Source: CAZNNH01 sp964574335
GTDB lineage: Bacteria > Acidobacteriota > Vicinamibacteria > Fen-336
DNA: 21,484 bases
Reading direction: 5' to 3'
NCBI GenBank assembly: GCA_964574335.1
Contig: CAZNNH010000104.1
Span: 1 to 21,484, forward strand
Positions 14,586 to 21,484 of the stretch are shown piece after piece (within the stretch, counting starts at the first letter, position 1; every line of letters begins with the position of its first letter). The notes below the pieces were generated by a model. The model did no database searches. It saw only the letters and a program-made list of their open reading frames with translations, and was not told the DNA's origin. The position numbers and the translations under genes are program-made.

Positions 14586-15723
14586 TTGGACGAGGACTTC
14601 ACGGGCAGGCTCGAGGAACTGGCAGCGAGGGCCGCGGACATCCGCGGCTATCTTTGACGCGTCTCGCCTAGGCGCCGAGCTGCAGAGGCTCGAGGGGCAG
14701 ATGGGCGCCGAGGGCTTCTGGAAGGACCAGGCGGCGGTCCAGAAGGTCCAGAGGCGGCGCAAGCGGATCGAGTCGGACCTGGAGCTGCTCAAGAAGCTCA
14801 CCTCCCAGGAGGGCGACGCCCGGGTCCTGGTGGAATGGCTGGAGGCGGGCGAGGACGTCAAGTCCGACCTCGACGCGGCCTTGGGTGCGCTCGAGACGCT
14901 GATCGAGGACGCCGAGCTCGACAAGATGCTGGGCGGCGAGCACGACCGGGCCAACGCCATCCTCTCGATCAACGCCGGCGCCGGCGGCACCGAGAGCCAG
15001 GACTGGGCCGAGATGCTGCTGCGCATGTACCTGCGCTGGTGCGAGAAGCGCGGTTACAAGCGGGACATCACCGACATCCAGGCGGGCGACGAGGCCGGCA
15101 TCAAGAGCGTGACGGTGCTGGTGCAGGGTGAGCACGCCTACGGCTACCTCTCGGTCGAGAACGGCGTTCATCGCCTGGTGAGGATCAGCCCCTTCGACTC
15201 GGCGTCCCGCCGCCACACCTCGTTCGCCTCGGTGTTCGTCTGGCCCGAGCTCGACGACAACATCAAGGTGGAGATCCAGGACAAGGACGTGCGGGTCGAC
15301 ACCTACCGCTCCAGCGGCGCCGGCGGCCAGCACGTCAACGTCACCGACTCGGCGGTGCGCATCACCCACCTGCCCTCCGGCATCGTGGTCTCGTGCCAGA
15401 ACGAGCGCAGCCAGATTCGCAACCGAGACATGGCCTTCAAGGTGCTGAAGGCCCGGCTCTACGACCTGGAGCTGCGCCGCCAGCGCGAGCGTCTCGACGC
15501 GGTCGAGTCGTCCAAGAAGGAGATCGCCTTCGGCAGCCAGATCCGCTCCTACGTCTTCCAGCCCTACCAGATGGTCAAGGACCTGCGCACCCGGTACGAG
15601 GTGGGGGACGTCGACCGGGTGATGGACGGCGACCTGGACGGGTTCATCAAGGCGGCCCTGATCGCCCGCGCCAAGGGCCAGCTCGACCGGCCGGTGGTGG
15701 CCGATGACCCGGCCGCCGGCTGA
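14586..15723 (+). CDS. prfB: peptide chain release factor 2, with programmed +1 frameshift
   Basis: RF2 terminates translation at UGA and UAA. The zero-frame part starts at TTG 14586 (GGAGGAG 4 nt upstream) and reads 23 codons to CTT, followed by an in-frame TGA at 14655-14657. Shifting +1 at CTTTGAC continues as DASRLGAELQRLEGQMGAEG to the stop at 15723, giving 378 aa. The codon-recognition motif SPF is at residues 201-203 and the catalytic GGQ ends at Gln248 (SSGAGGQHVN). This is the classic autoregulatory design in which low RF2 favours the shift. The usual Shine-Dalgarno-like AGGGGG just before the slip site is replaced here by CCGCGGC, so stimulation may be weaker. The 3' end overlaps the next gene by 20 nt. 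Confidence 0.96.
14652..14658 (+). promoter_or_regulatory. prfB +1 frameshift site (CTT TGA C)
   Basis: The heptamer CTTTGAC, with the TGA in the zero frame and C in the weak-termination +4 position, is the standard prfB recoding site. It is preceded by TAT, as in many bacteria, but not by the internal Shine-Dalgarno-like sequence. Confidence 0.95.
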
Positions 15724-16648
15724 TCCGCAGGGCGCCGACCGGGGCCCGAGGCCGGGCCGATGGGGCCGGCCGGCAGTCGCCGTCCTGCTGCTGGCGGGCT
15801 GCGGCTCGGCGCCGGCGCCTCCGGACGCCACCGCCGATGACCTTCCGGCGGCGGCCATCGTCTACGAGCACGACATCGGCGGCAACAAAGACGTCTACGT
15901 CCTGCCGGTCGCGGGCGGCGAGCCCCGGCGGCTGACCACCGAGGCCTCCGACGATGGCCTGCCCCGCTTCACCCCCGACGGGCAGGCCGTGGTCTACACC
16001 AGCGACCGGGCCGGCAACTGGCAGGTCTTCGAGGTCCCCATCGAAGGGGGGCGGCCGATCCGGCTGAGGAGCAACCCCCACACGGAGTGGCAGGCCGACG
16101 TCTCGCCCGACGGCCGCACGCTGGCCTTCCTCTCCGATCGGGAGGGCTCGGAGAGCCTGTGGCTGATGGACCTCCAGACGAAGGAGCCGCGCGCCCTGGT
16201 GCGCCAGGAGAACCAGCCCATCATGGGGAACCCGGACTGGAGCCCGGACGGAGGCCGGATCGTCTTCTCCTCCAACTGGCACCGGGGGCACCAGATCTTC
16301 GTGGTCGACGTCGAAAGCGGGGCGGTGGAGCGGATCTCGCCTCCGGCCTCGGGAGGCTGCGAGCCCCGCTTCTCGCCGGACGGGAGGAAGGTCGTCTACG
16401 TGAGCCGTCCCTCGAGCACCAGGAGCCGGCTGGTGGAGCACGATCTCCGGACGCATGAAGAGCGGGTGCTGGTCGACTGGCCGGCCCTCAGCTACGATCC
16501 CGCCTACTCACCGGACGGCCAGGAGCTAGCCTTCGCCTCGAACATCAGCGGCGAGTGGGTGATCTACCGCCAGCGGCTCGCCGACGGCCGCGCGTATCGC
16601 TTGACCTTCCGCAAGGGCGACGCCCGCTACCCCGACTACCGCCCGTAG
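15704..16648 (+). CDS. TolB-like beta-propeller lipoprotein (PD40 repeats)
   Basis: A 314-aa protein. A lipoprotein signal with lipobox LLLAGCG has its Cys at about residue 33. About six WD40-like/PD40 blades follow, each with an SPDG or TPDG motif: PRFTPDGQAVVYTSDRAGNW, then ADVSPDGRTLAFLSDREGSE, PDWSPDGGRIVFSSNWHRGH, PRFSPDGRKVVYVSRPSS and PAYSPDGQELAFASN. It resembles the TolB propeller but lacks the N-terminal TolB domain and a tol-pal neighbourhood, so it is TolB-like, not TolB. It is predicted to be a lipid-anchored periplasmic protein. The ATG at 15704 lies within the last codons of prfB (20-nt overlap). It ends the plus-strand unit and converges on the PBP gene. Confidence 0.88.
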   Translation: MTRPPADPQGADRGPRPGRWGRPAVAVLLLAGCGSAPAPPDATADDLPAAAIVYEHDIGGNKDVYVLPVAGGEPRRLTTEASDDGLPRFTPDGQAVVYTSDRAGNWQVFEVPIEGGRPIRLRSNPHTEWQADVSPDGRTLAFLSDREGSESLWLMDLQTKEPRALVRQENQPIMGNPDWSPDGGRIVFSSNWHRGHQIFVVDVESGAVERISPPASGGCEPRFSPDGRKVVYVSRPSSTRSRLVEHDLRTHEERVLVDWPALSYDPAYSPDGQELAFASNISGEWVIYRQRLADGRAYRLTFRKGDARYPDYRP

Positions 16649-16654
16649 CCGTCC

Positions 16655-16767
16655 CGGGGACATGACCGGGTTTCGTCCCCAATCGGGGGACACGATCCGA
16701 ATTCACGGCATGGGGAGGAATTCGGTCACGTCCCCGATAGCCGGGAAACCCGGATCGTGTCCCCCGA
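16655..16767. repeat. REPIN-like element: two 50-nt inverted arms around a 13-nt loop
   Basis: Arm 1 (16655-16704) reads CGGGGACATGACCGGGTTTC, then a spacer, then ATCGGGGGACACGATCC, and ends GAATTC. Arm 2 is 16718-16767. Its reverse complement is the same kind of unit with the two GGGGAC-type motifs in swapped order: GGGGGACACGATCC, GGGTTTC, ATCGGGGACGTGACC and GAATTC. A perfect 17-bp inverted repeat joins 16683-16699 to 16751-16767. The near-palindromic intergenic design is that of REP/REPIN elements, which are mobilised by RAYT (IS200-like Y1) transposases. No transposase gene lies in the window. It lies between two convergent genes, where it could also stabilise or end transcripts. Confidence 0.75.
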
Positions 16768-16774
16768 ACGGCGA

Positions 16775-16809
16775 CCACCTCACCGGTGGCGCGAAGCGGC
16801 GTTCGCGGC
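16775..16809. terminator. small hairpins between convergent genes
   Basis: CCACC (16775-16779) pairs with GGTGG (16785-16789). Next to it, a CGCGAA/TTCGCG stem closes a 6-nt loop. Both lie between the ends of the TolB-like gene and the PBP gene. They lack T-runs, so a role as a bidirectional terminator is only a possibility. Confidence 0.3.
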
Positions 16810-16825
16810 GCGCCTCCTCGCGCGA

Positions 16826-19126
16826 TTACGACCCAGCGCTGGCCCAGGCGCGGGCGCCGGGCTCGGTGCCGGCCACGAAGGCCTCCATCCGGGCCCCCGG
16901 CAACCCGGCCCGGGTCCGGTGGCCGGAGCTGTCGACGGGCACGAAGACGATGTTCGCCGGGATCGGGTAGTCCTCGATGGGGGCGTCCGCCATCGCCTCC
17001 TTCCAGAAGTCCATCCAGATCGGCAGCGCGGTCTTGCCGCCCTCGCCCTGGCGGCCCAGGCTCTGCTTTTTCTCGTCGAAGCCCACCCAGACCCCGGCTG
17101 CCAACTGGGGCTCGAAGCCGATGAACCAGCCGTCGGTAAAGTCGTTGGTGGTACCGGTCTTGCCGGCGATGGGGCGACCGAGGGAGCGGGCCCTCACCGC
17201 GGTGCCCCGCTCCACCACCCCGCGCAGCAGGCTGGTCAAGAGATAGGCGGTGTCGGCCCGGATCGCGTCGATGGCGTGGGGGGCGTTCTCCTCGATGGGG
17301 TTGCCGTCGCGGTCGGTGATGCGGCTGACCAGCTCGGGCTCCATGCGTAGCCCCTGGTTGGCGAAGGTGGCGAAGGCCGCCGTCATGTCGATCAGCGTCG
17401 CCTCGCCGGCGCCGAGGGCGATGGGGAGGTACGGTGGGATCTCGTGGGACAGGCCCAGCTTGCGCGCGTACTCGAGGCCGGTCTCGATCCCCACCGCGCG
17501 CAGCGTCTTCACCGCCGGGATGTTCCGGCTCCCCTCGAGCGCCCGGCGCAGCGGTATCGCCCCCAGGAACCGGAAGTCGTAGTTGTGGGGGGTCCAGGCG
17601 GTGCCGTCCCAGTTGGGGAAGGAGACCGGCGCGTCGACGATGGTGGTGGCCGGGGTCCACCCCAGGGTCTCGATGGCCGCGGCGTAGACGATGGGCTTGA
17701 ACGCCGAGCCCACCTGACGCAGCGCCTGGGTCGCCCGGTTGAACTTGCTGCGCTCGAAGTCGTAGCCCCCGACCATGGCCCGGACGGCGCCGGTCTGCAC
17801 CTCGATCGCCAGCAGCGCCCCGTCGACCTCGGGTTCCTGCTCGAGGGAGAGCCGCACCTGGGTGCCGCCTTCGAGGACCGTCCCCTCCTGGATCTCCTGG
17901 ATCCGGAACGGCGCCACCACGCCGCGTGGGAGCGCCTGGGCCACGCTGCTCGAGCCGATCCAGGGGACGTCCCGACCCCGCAGCCGTCCCCGATAGCGAC
18001 CGATCTGGACCAGGGCGGACGAGCGGTCCGACTCGAGCACCACCCCGCGAACCACCTCGCCCGGCTGGATCGGCCAGTCCCACTCGTCGAGATGGAGGTC
18101 CTTGGGAAGCTGCCCGTCCACCAGCACGCTTCGGGTGGGGGGCTTGTGGCCTCGGATCCTCACGTCCAGCTTCAGCAGGCCGTCGCGCAGCGCGCGGTTG
18201 GCGGCCCGCTGGAGCCGCGGGTCGAGCGTGGTGTGGACCCGCAGCCCTCCCTGGTAGATCCGCTGGCTCCCGTACTCGCGCTCCAGGTACTTGCGCACCT
18301 CCTCGAGGAAGTAGGGGGCGATCGAGGGTGGGGGACGGCGCAGATGGAGCTCGAGGGGCTCGCCCCGCGCCGCCTCGGCCTCGGCCGGGGTGATGTAGTT
18401 CTCGGCCAGCATCCGGTCGAGGACGTGGCCGCGCCGCTCCAGGGCGTTCTCGGGATGCTCGATGGGCGACAGCCGTCCCGGGTTCTGCGGCAGCCCGGCC
18501 AGAAGCGCCGCCTCCGCCAGCGTGAGCTGGCCGATCGGCTTGTCGAAGAAGAACCGGCTGGCGGCCTCCACGCCGTAGTTGCCGTGCCCGAAGTAGATCT
18601 GGTTGCAGTACAGGGTGAAGATCTCCTCCTTGGTGAAGCTCTTCTCGATCTGGAAGGCCAGGATCATCTCCTTGATCTTCCTGCCGTAGGTCTTCTCCGG
18701 GGTCAGGAACAAGAGGCGAGAGAGCTGCATGGTCAAGGTGGAGAAGCCCTGCCCCCGGCGGCCGGAGCGGATGTTGGCCAGGGCGGCGCCGGGGATCCGC
18801 CAGGGGTTGATCCCCAGGTGCTTCCAGAAGTCGGCGTCCTCGACGGCCACGATCGCGTTGCGCAGCACCGGCGGGATCTCTTCGAAGCCGACCACCACCC
18901 GGCGCTCGATGGCGAACTCGCCGATCAGGCTGCCGTCCTGGGCGAGGACCTGGGTGATCAGGTTGGGCTTGTAGTCCTCGAGCGACGATACCTGCGGCAG
19001 GTCGCCTTCCTCCGCCAGCATCGCACCGACCACCGAGCCGCCCAGGATGGCGACCACGAACAGGGCGGTCAGGATCACCCGCCGGACGTTAGACGCGGGG
19101 CGCTTTCCGACCGGGCCGCTGGGCAC
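16826..19126 (-). CDS. mrcA: class A penicillin-binding protein (PBP1A type)
   Basis: A 766-aa bifunctional peptidoglycan synthase. An N-terminal membrane anchor (VILTALFVVAILGGSVVGAM, residues 17-36) is followed by a GT51 glycosyltransferase domain (about 55-240). This has catalytic Glu96 in VEDADFWKHLG, the GQGFSTLTMQLSR motif and IKEMILAFQIEKSFTKEEI. A linker with an OB-like region precedes the transpeptidase domain, which carries SxxK at Ser474 (GSAFKP), SxN at 533-535 (SRN) and KTG at 656-658 (GKTGTTND). All catalytic residues are intact, so it should polymerise and cross-link glycan. The start GTG at 19126 gives a short basic cytoplasmic tail but has no clear ribosome binding site. It lies 55 bp downstream of the FecR/DUF6600 gene on the same strand. 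Confidence 0.96.
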   Translation of the reverse strand: MPSGPVGKRPASNVRRVILTALFVVAILGGSVVGAMLAEEGDLPQVSSLEDYKPNLITQVLAQDGSLIGEFAIERRVVVGFEEIPPVLRNAIVAVEDADFWKHLGINPWRIPGAALANIRSGRRGQGFSTLTMQLSRLLFLTPEKTYGRKIKEMILAFQIEKSFTKEEIFTLYCNQIYFGHGNYGVEAASRFFFDKPIGQLTLAEAALLAGLPQNPGRLSPIEHPENALERRGHVLDRMLAENYITPAEAEAARGEPLELHLRRPPPSIAPYFLEEVRKYLEREYGSQRIYQGGLRVHTTLDPRLQRAANRALRDGLLKLDVRIRGHKPPTRSVLVDGQLPKDLHLDEWDWPIQPGEVVRGVVLESDRSSALVQIGRYRGRLRGRDVPWIGSSSVAQALPRGVVAPFRIQEIQEGTVLEGGTQVRLSLEQEPEVDGALLAIEVQTGAVRAMVGGYDFERSKFNRATQALRQVGSAFKPIVYAAAIETLGWTPATTIVDAPVSFPNWDGTAWTPHNYDFRFLGAIPLRRALEGSRNIPAVKTLRAVGIETGLEYARKLGLSHEIPPYLPIALGAGEATLIDMTAAFATFANQGLRMEPELVSRITDRDGNPIEENAPHAIDAIRADTAYLLTSLLRGVVERGTAVRARSLGRPIAGKTGTTNDFTDGWFIGFEPQLAAGVWVGFDEKKQSLGRQGEGGKTALPIWMDFWKEAMADAPIEDYPIPANIVFVPVDSSGHRTRAGLPGARMEAFVAGTEPGARAWASAGS

Positions 19127-19181
19127 GGGGACAGACTACACCGGCCCGAGGCTCAGCGGGAAACGGGCGCCCCGCCGCCCC

Positions 19182-21202
19182 TCAACCCTTGTGCGGGCGG
19201 GTCCGCGGCCGGCTGTCGCCCTTCGACTTCTTGGCCGGCGCGGGCGATCTCGGCTGGCTGCGACCGGCCTTGGGTGGGGGCGACGCCGTCCGGCGGGGCG
19301 GGCTGGACCGGCGCTGGACGGAGGGCGCCGCGCGTCGGCTGGTGGTCTCGCTGGATCGGCGCTGGACGGAGGGCGCCGCGCGTCGGCTGGTGGTCTCGCT
19401 GGATCGGCGCTGGACGGAGGGCGCCGCGCGCCGGCTGGTCTCGCTNNNNNNNNNNNNNNNNNNNNNNNNNNNNNNNNNNNNNNNNNNNNNNNNNNNNNNN
19501 NNNNNNNNNNNNNNNNNNNNNNNNNNNNNNNNNNNNNNNNNNNNNTGGTCTCGCTGGATCGGCGCTGGACGGAGGGCGCCGCGCGCCGGCTGGTCTCGCT
19601 CGACCGGCGCTGGATGGAGGGCGCCGCGCGCCGGCTGGTCTCGCTCGACCGGCGCTGGATGGAGGGCGCCGTCCGCCGGCTGGTCTCGCTGCTGCGCTGC
19701 GCTGGTACCGCACGCCGGGTCGAGCCTGTCGGGCTCGTCGTCGAGCGGGCTCGAGACTGACCCTGGGCCGGGGAACTGGCCCGGCTCGACGCTGACTTGC
19801 CGCCGGACAGCGGCCCGAACACGCGGCGCAGCACCCCGGCTCCCTGGTCGCCGCGCGAGCCGGCCGGCCGCGAGCTGCGTCGGGCCTGGGCGTCTGGCGA
19901 CGTGCTGCGAGCCCGCGCCCCGCCGTCCCTCCCTGGGGTTCGAGGGCGAACCGCGATGGAGGCGAAGGGGTCGGCCCGCCGGCCGCCGCCGATCGAGGCC
20001 GTCGGCGTTCCGCGGTGAGTGGTGCGGAGACGCGCCCGCTCGGAGACCTGCAGCCGTCGATCCAGGCCGTGCCCGGGATCCAGGAGCCGGACGTCCCCGT
20101 TGCGCACGCGGTCCTCCCCGACCCGATATCGCACCCAGTCGCGGCTGCGAAGGTGGTCGCGCTCCACGTAGTTCCAGCCCCCGTGGCCGCGGCGGACCGC
20201 ACGCCCGCCGTAGTTGCGATCGCGGTGCCAGAAGACCGGTCGTCCCCGCCGGCCCAGCGGGCACCACCCGACGTAGCGGGGGCCGATCGACCAGGAGACC
20301 CAGGCCGGGCCCCAGACACGGTCGGGGATCCAGTACCAGCCCAGGGAGACCGAGACGTCCCATCGTCCGTAGTGGAAGGGCGCCCATCCCCAGGCCTCGT
20401 AGGGGACCCAGGTCCACCCGTAGTCGGTGAAGGCCCAGCGGCCGTTGGTGTAGGGCTGCCAGTCGCCGGCCACGTGGGGTCGCCACACGTTCCCGATCCC
20501 GGCCTCGTAGTACCAGGTGCCAGAGTCCTGGAGCTCGGCAGCGTACGGTGCCACCTCCTCCGGCAGGTAGGCCGCCGACGGCGCGGTCCAGGCATACCGC
20601 CCGTCCCGATCCAGGTTCCAGCGGGCGAAGTCGTCGGCGTCGCCCGGGTCGTAGGGCTCGGGCTGGCTCGGAGCGTCGCCGCGTTGTGCGTAGGCCCGCT
20701 CGCCCGCCGCGACCCGGGTGCGGCCCGCCTGCGACTCGAGCTCGGCGGAGCCCGCCAGCGCGGCCAGCCAGGTCTCGGCTCCGTAGGCGTCCACACGGTA
20801 GCGTCCACGCTCCCGGGCTCGGATCAGCCCGCCCGGCGTCTCCACCAGGACCTCGGCCGTGTCGCCTTCGAGGGCCAGATGGAGCGAGCCCGACCAGAGG
20901 CGGAGGACGATCTGCGCTGGCTCGCCGTCGTGCGCCACGAAGTCGAGCTTGGAGCGGGAGTCGAGGCGCAGCAGGCTGCCGTCGGCGAACTGTAGCTCGA
21001 CCCGGCCGCTGCCGTCCGTCCAGACCCGGTCACCGGGAAGGAACGGCAGGTTGGGGACGGCCTCCTCGGCGGTCGCCTCGTCCGCGCGTTGGAGCACCAC
21101 GCCGGGCTCGACGTAGCGGGTCCGCGCATCCCGGTAGGGCTCCTGGGCCACGGCCGGGGTCGCCAGCGCCACGAGCATGATCCACATCGCTGGTCTTGGC
21201 AT
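19182..21202 (-). CDS. secreted FecR/DUF6600 protein with repetitive basic C-terminus (gap inside)
   Basis: A signal peptide (MPRPAMWIMLVALATPAVAQ) is followed by a FecR-like domain (about 45-165, with FLPGDRVWTDGSGRVELQFA and GSLLRLDSRSKLDF). A Trp/Tyr/Gly-rich DUF6600 block follows (about 220-345, with YTNGRWAFTDYGWTWVPYEA, then WGWAPFHYGRW and the region to GWCPLG). A disordered basic tail made of SSETSRRAAPSVQRR repeats ends in KKSKGDSRPRTRPHKG. The start ATG at 21202 has AAGGGGG upstream. 100 N interrupt the repeats. The frame that keeps the same repeat peptide on both sides ends at 19182. With exactly 100 N the two halves would be out of frame, so the gap length is a placeholder. An envelope or extracellular role is likely, but the function is unknown. 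Confidence 0.85.
19303..19690. repeat. 45/48-bp tandem minisatellite in the FecR/DUF6600 gene
   Basis: At least six copies of a unit built on CTGGATCGGCGCTGGACGG followed by AGGGCGCCGCGCGCCGGCTGG. Copies are 48 bp left of the gap (with an extra TGG) and 45 bp to its right. They encode SSET(T)SRRAAPSVQRR on the minus strand. Units are multiples of three, so copy-number changes keep the frame. The 100-N gap lies inside, as expected from collapsed repeats. Confidence 0.95.
19446..19545. other. assembly gap (100 N)
   Basis: Exactly 100 N within the minisatellite. Frame arithmetic across the gene requires a gap length of 2 modulo 3, which 100 is not, so the true length differs. Confidence 0.99.
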
Positions 21203-21217
21203 CGTGTCCCCCTTCCC

Positions 21218-21235
21218 GAGTGGTGCCTCCCACTC
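21218..21235 (-). promoter_or_regulatory. hairpin just upstream of the FecR/DUF6600 ribosome binding site
   Basis: GAGTGG (21218-21223) and CCACTC (21230-21235) form a perfect 6-bp stem with a 6-nt loop in the 5' UTR, a few bases before the AAGGGGG site. It could modulate translation or protect the mRNA, and its significance is unproven. Confidence 0.4.
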
Positions 21236-21388
21236 ATCAACCAAGGTCTGCAAGACATGTGCCCCCACCGCCCCGGACGTTGCCCCTTCGTCTTCAGGCA
21301 CTTGAGCCGGGCCGCCCGGGCGCGGTGTCCCCGGAAGGGGCCGCCCGGTGTCCCCTCCGTCGGGGCTGCCCCGGCGGCCGGCGCCGGC

Positions 21389-21417
21389 TTGCAGGCCCAC
21401 GCGGAGCCCCCTATACT
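21389..21417 (+). promoter_or_regulatory. promoter for tRNA-Leu
   Basis: A -35-like TTGCAG (21389-21394), a 17-nt spacer and TATACT (21412-21417, 5 of 6 to TATAAT). Transcription would start near 21424, ten bases before the mature tRNA 5' end. The ideal spacing and the AT-rich island in GC-rich DNA support it. Confidence 0.65.
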
Positions 21418-21433
21418 TACCTTTCGTCCCGCT

Positions 21434-21484
21434 GCCGGAGTGGCGGAATTGGCAGACGCGCACGGTTCAGGGCCGTGTTGGCTT
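21434..21484 (+). tRNA. tRNA-Leu(CAG), 5' part (cut by window edge)
   Basis: An acceptor strand GCCGGAG, then TG, a D-arm beginning GCGGAATTGGCAGACGC, and an anticodon stem CACGG/CCGTG enclosing the loop TTCAGGG, which gives anticodon CAG (reads CUG). The start of the variable arm follows. The long class II variable arm and the 3' half lie beyond the window. CUG is the expected major Leu codon in such GC-rich DNA. Confidence 0.93.

Noticed and set aside
12926..14641. Minus-strand open frame of 571 codons opposite lnt
   Set aside because: It is low-complexity, Gln/Glu/Arg/Pro-rich sequence. The plus strand carries a full lnt with all catalytic residues.
13660..15723. Extending prfB upstream in its main frame into lnt
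   Set aside because: The extra 330 codons are a frame shadow of lnt. The true N-terminus is the short zero frame starting at 14586 and joined by the +1 shift.
16699..16723. Paired GAATTC sites as a cloning or vector artefact
   Set aside because: They sit symmetrically at the inner ends of two long natural-looking inverted arms, and no vector sequence is present.
19303..19690. CRISPR array
   Set aside because: The repeats are contiguous 45/48-bp coding units without variable spacers, and no cas genes are nearby.
17444..19795. Very long plus-strand open frame opposite the PBP gene
   Set aside because: It crosses the 100-N gap and mirrors the PBP and repeat codons. No domain is recognisable, and the minus strand has an intact PBP.
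21203..21463. Upstream extension of the FecR/DUF6600 protein
   Set aside because: The open frame runs through the tRNA-Leu gene. A strong ribosome binding site and a signal peptide start at 21202.

Overview
The window is about 21.5 kb of very GC-rich DNA with frequent GTG and TTG starts and densely packed, often overlapping genes. An apolipoprotein N-acyltransferase, a lipobox protein, a Tat system and a class A PBP point to a diderm (Gram-negative) bacterium. The combination of a DUF4388 protein, a MoxR/DUF4350/DUF4129 operon and a FecR/DUF6600 protein resembles Acidobacteriota or a neighbouring soil/sediment lineage. That placement is an inference with low to moderate confidence. Two runs of N (2794-2803 and 19446-19545) show that this is a scaffolded draft or metagenome assembly.

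Minus strand, 1-4278: a tight operon read right to left. It encodes a small B-box-like zinc-finger membrane protein, a polytopic membrane protein, a DUF4129 protein, a DUF4350 protein and a MoxR AAA+ ATPase that runs off the left edge. All four junctions are 4-nt stop/start overlaps (GTGA, TTGA, ATGA, ATGA). The DUF4129 gene is interrupted by a 10-N gap and about 100 bp of a 6-phosphogluconolactonase-like fragment, which looks like an assembly misjoin. Upstream on the same strand are a secreted GH9 endoglucanase (4347-6050) and a HEAT-repeat protein (6138-7337).

Middle: an exported DUF192 protein (+) has its probable start codon directly beside the HEAT gene's start. Its 3' end overlaps convergent tatC by 23 nt. 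tatA and tatC are on the minus strand, divergent from a long plus-strand unit (8967-16648). That unit holds an NfeD/ClpP-class membrane protease, a slipin (SPFH), a DUF4388 protein, a SPOR-domain protein, lnt, prfB (with a programmed +1 frameshift) and a TolB-like beta-propeller lipoprotein. The NfeD promoter is placed so that the mRNA would be leaderless. The themes are membrane-protein quality control, envelope biogenesis and translation termination.

Right: the TolB-like gene converges on a class A PBP (minus). Between them is a roughly 113-bp REPIN-like double inverted repeat made of two 50-nt arms. Upstream of the PBP is a FecR/DUF6600 secreted protein whose Arg/Ser-rich C-terminus is coded by a 45/48-bp minisatellite containing the 100-N gap. 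The window ends in the 5' part of a tRNA-Leu(CAG) gene with its own promoter. No stretch over 300 bp lacks a gene. I see no phage, CRISPR array, transposase gene or defence cluster.
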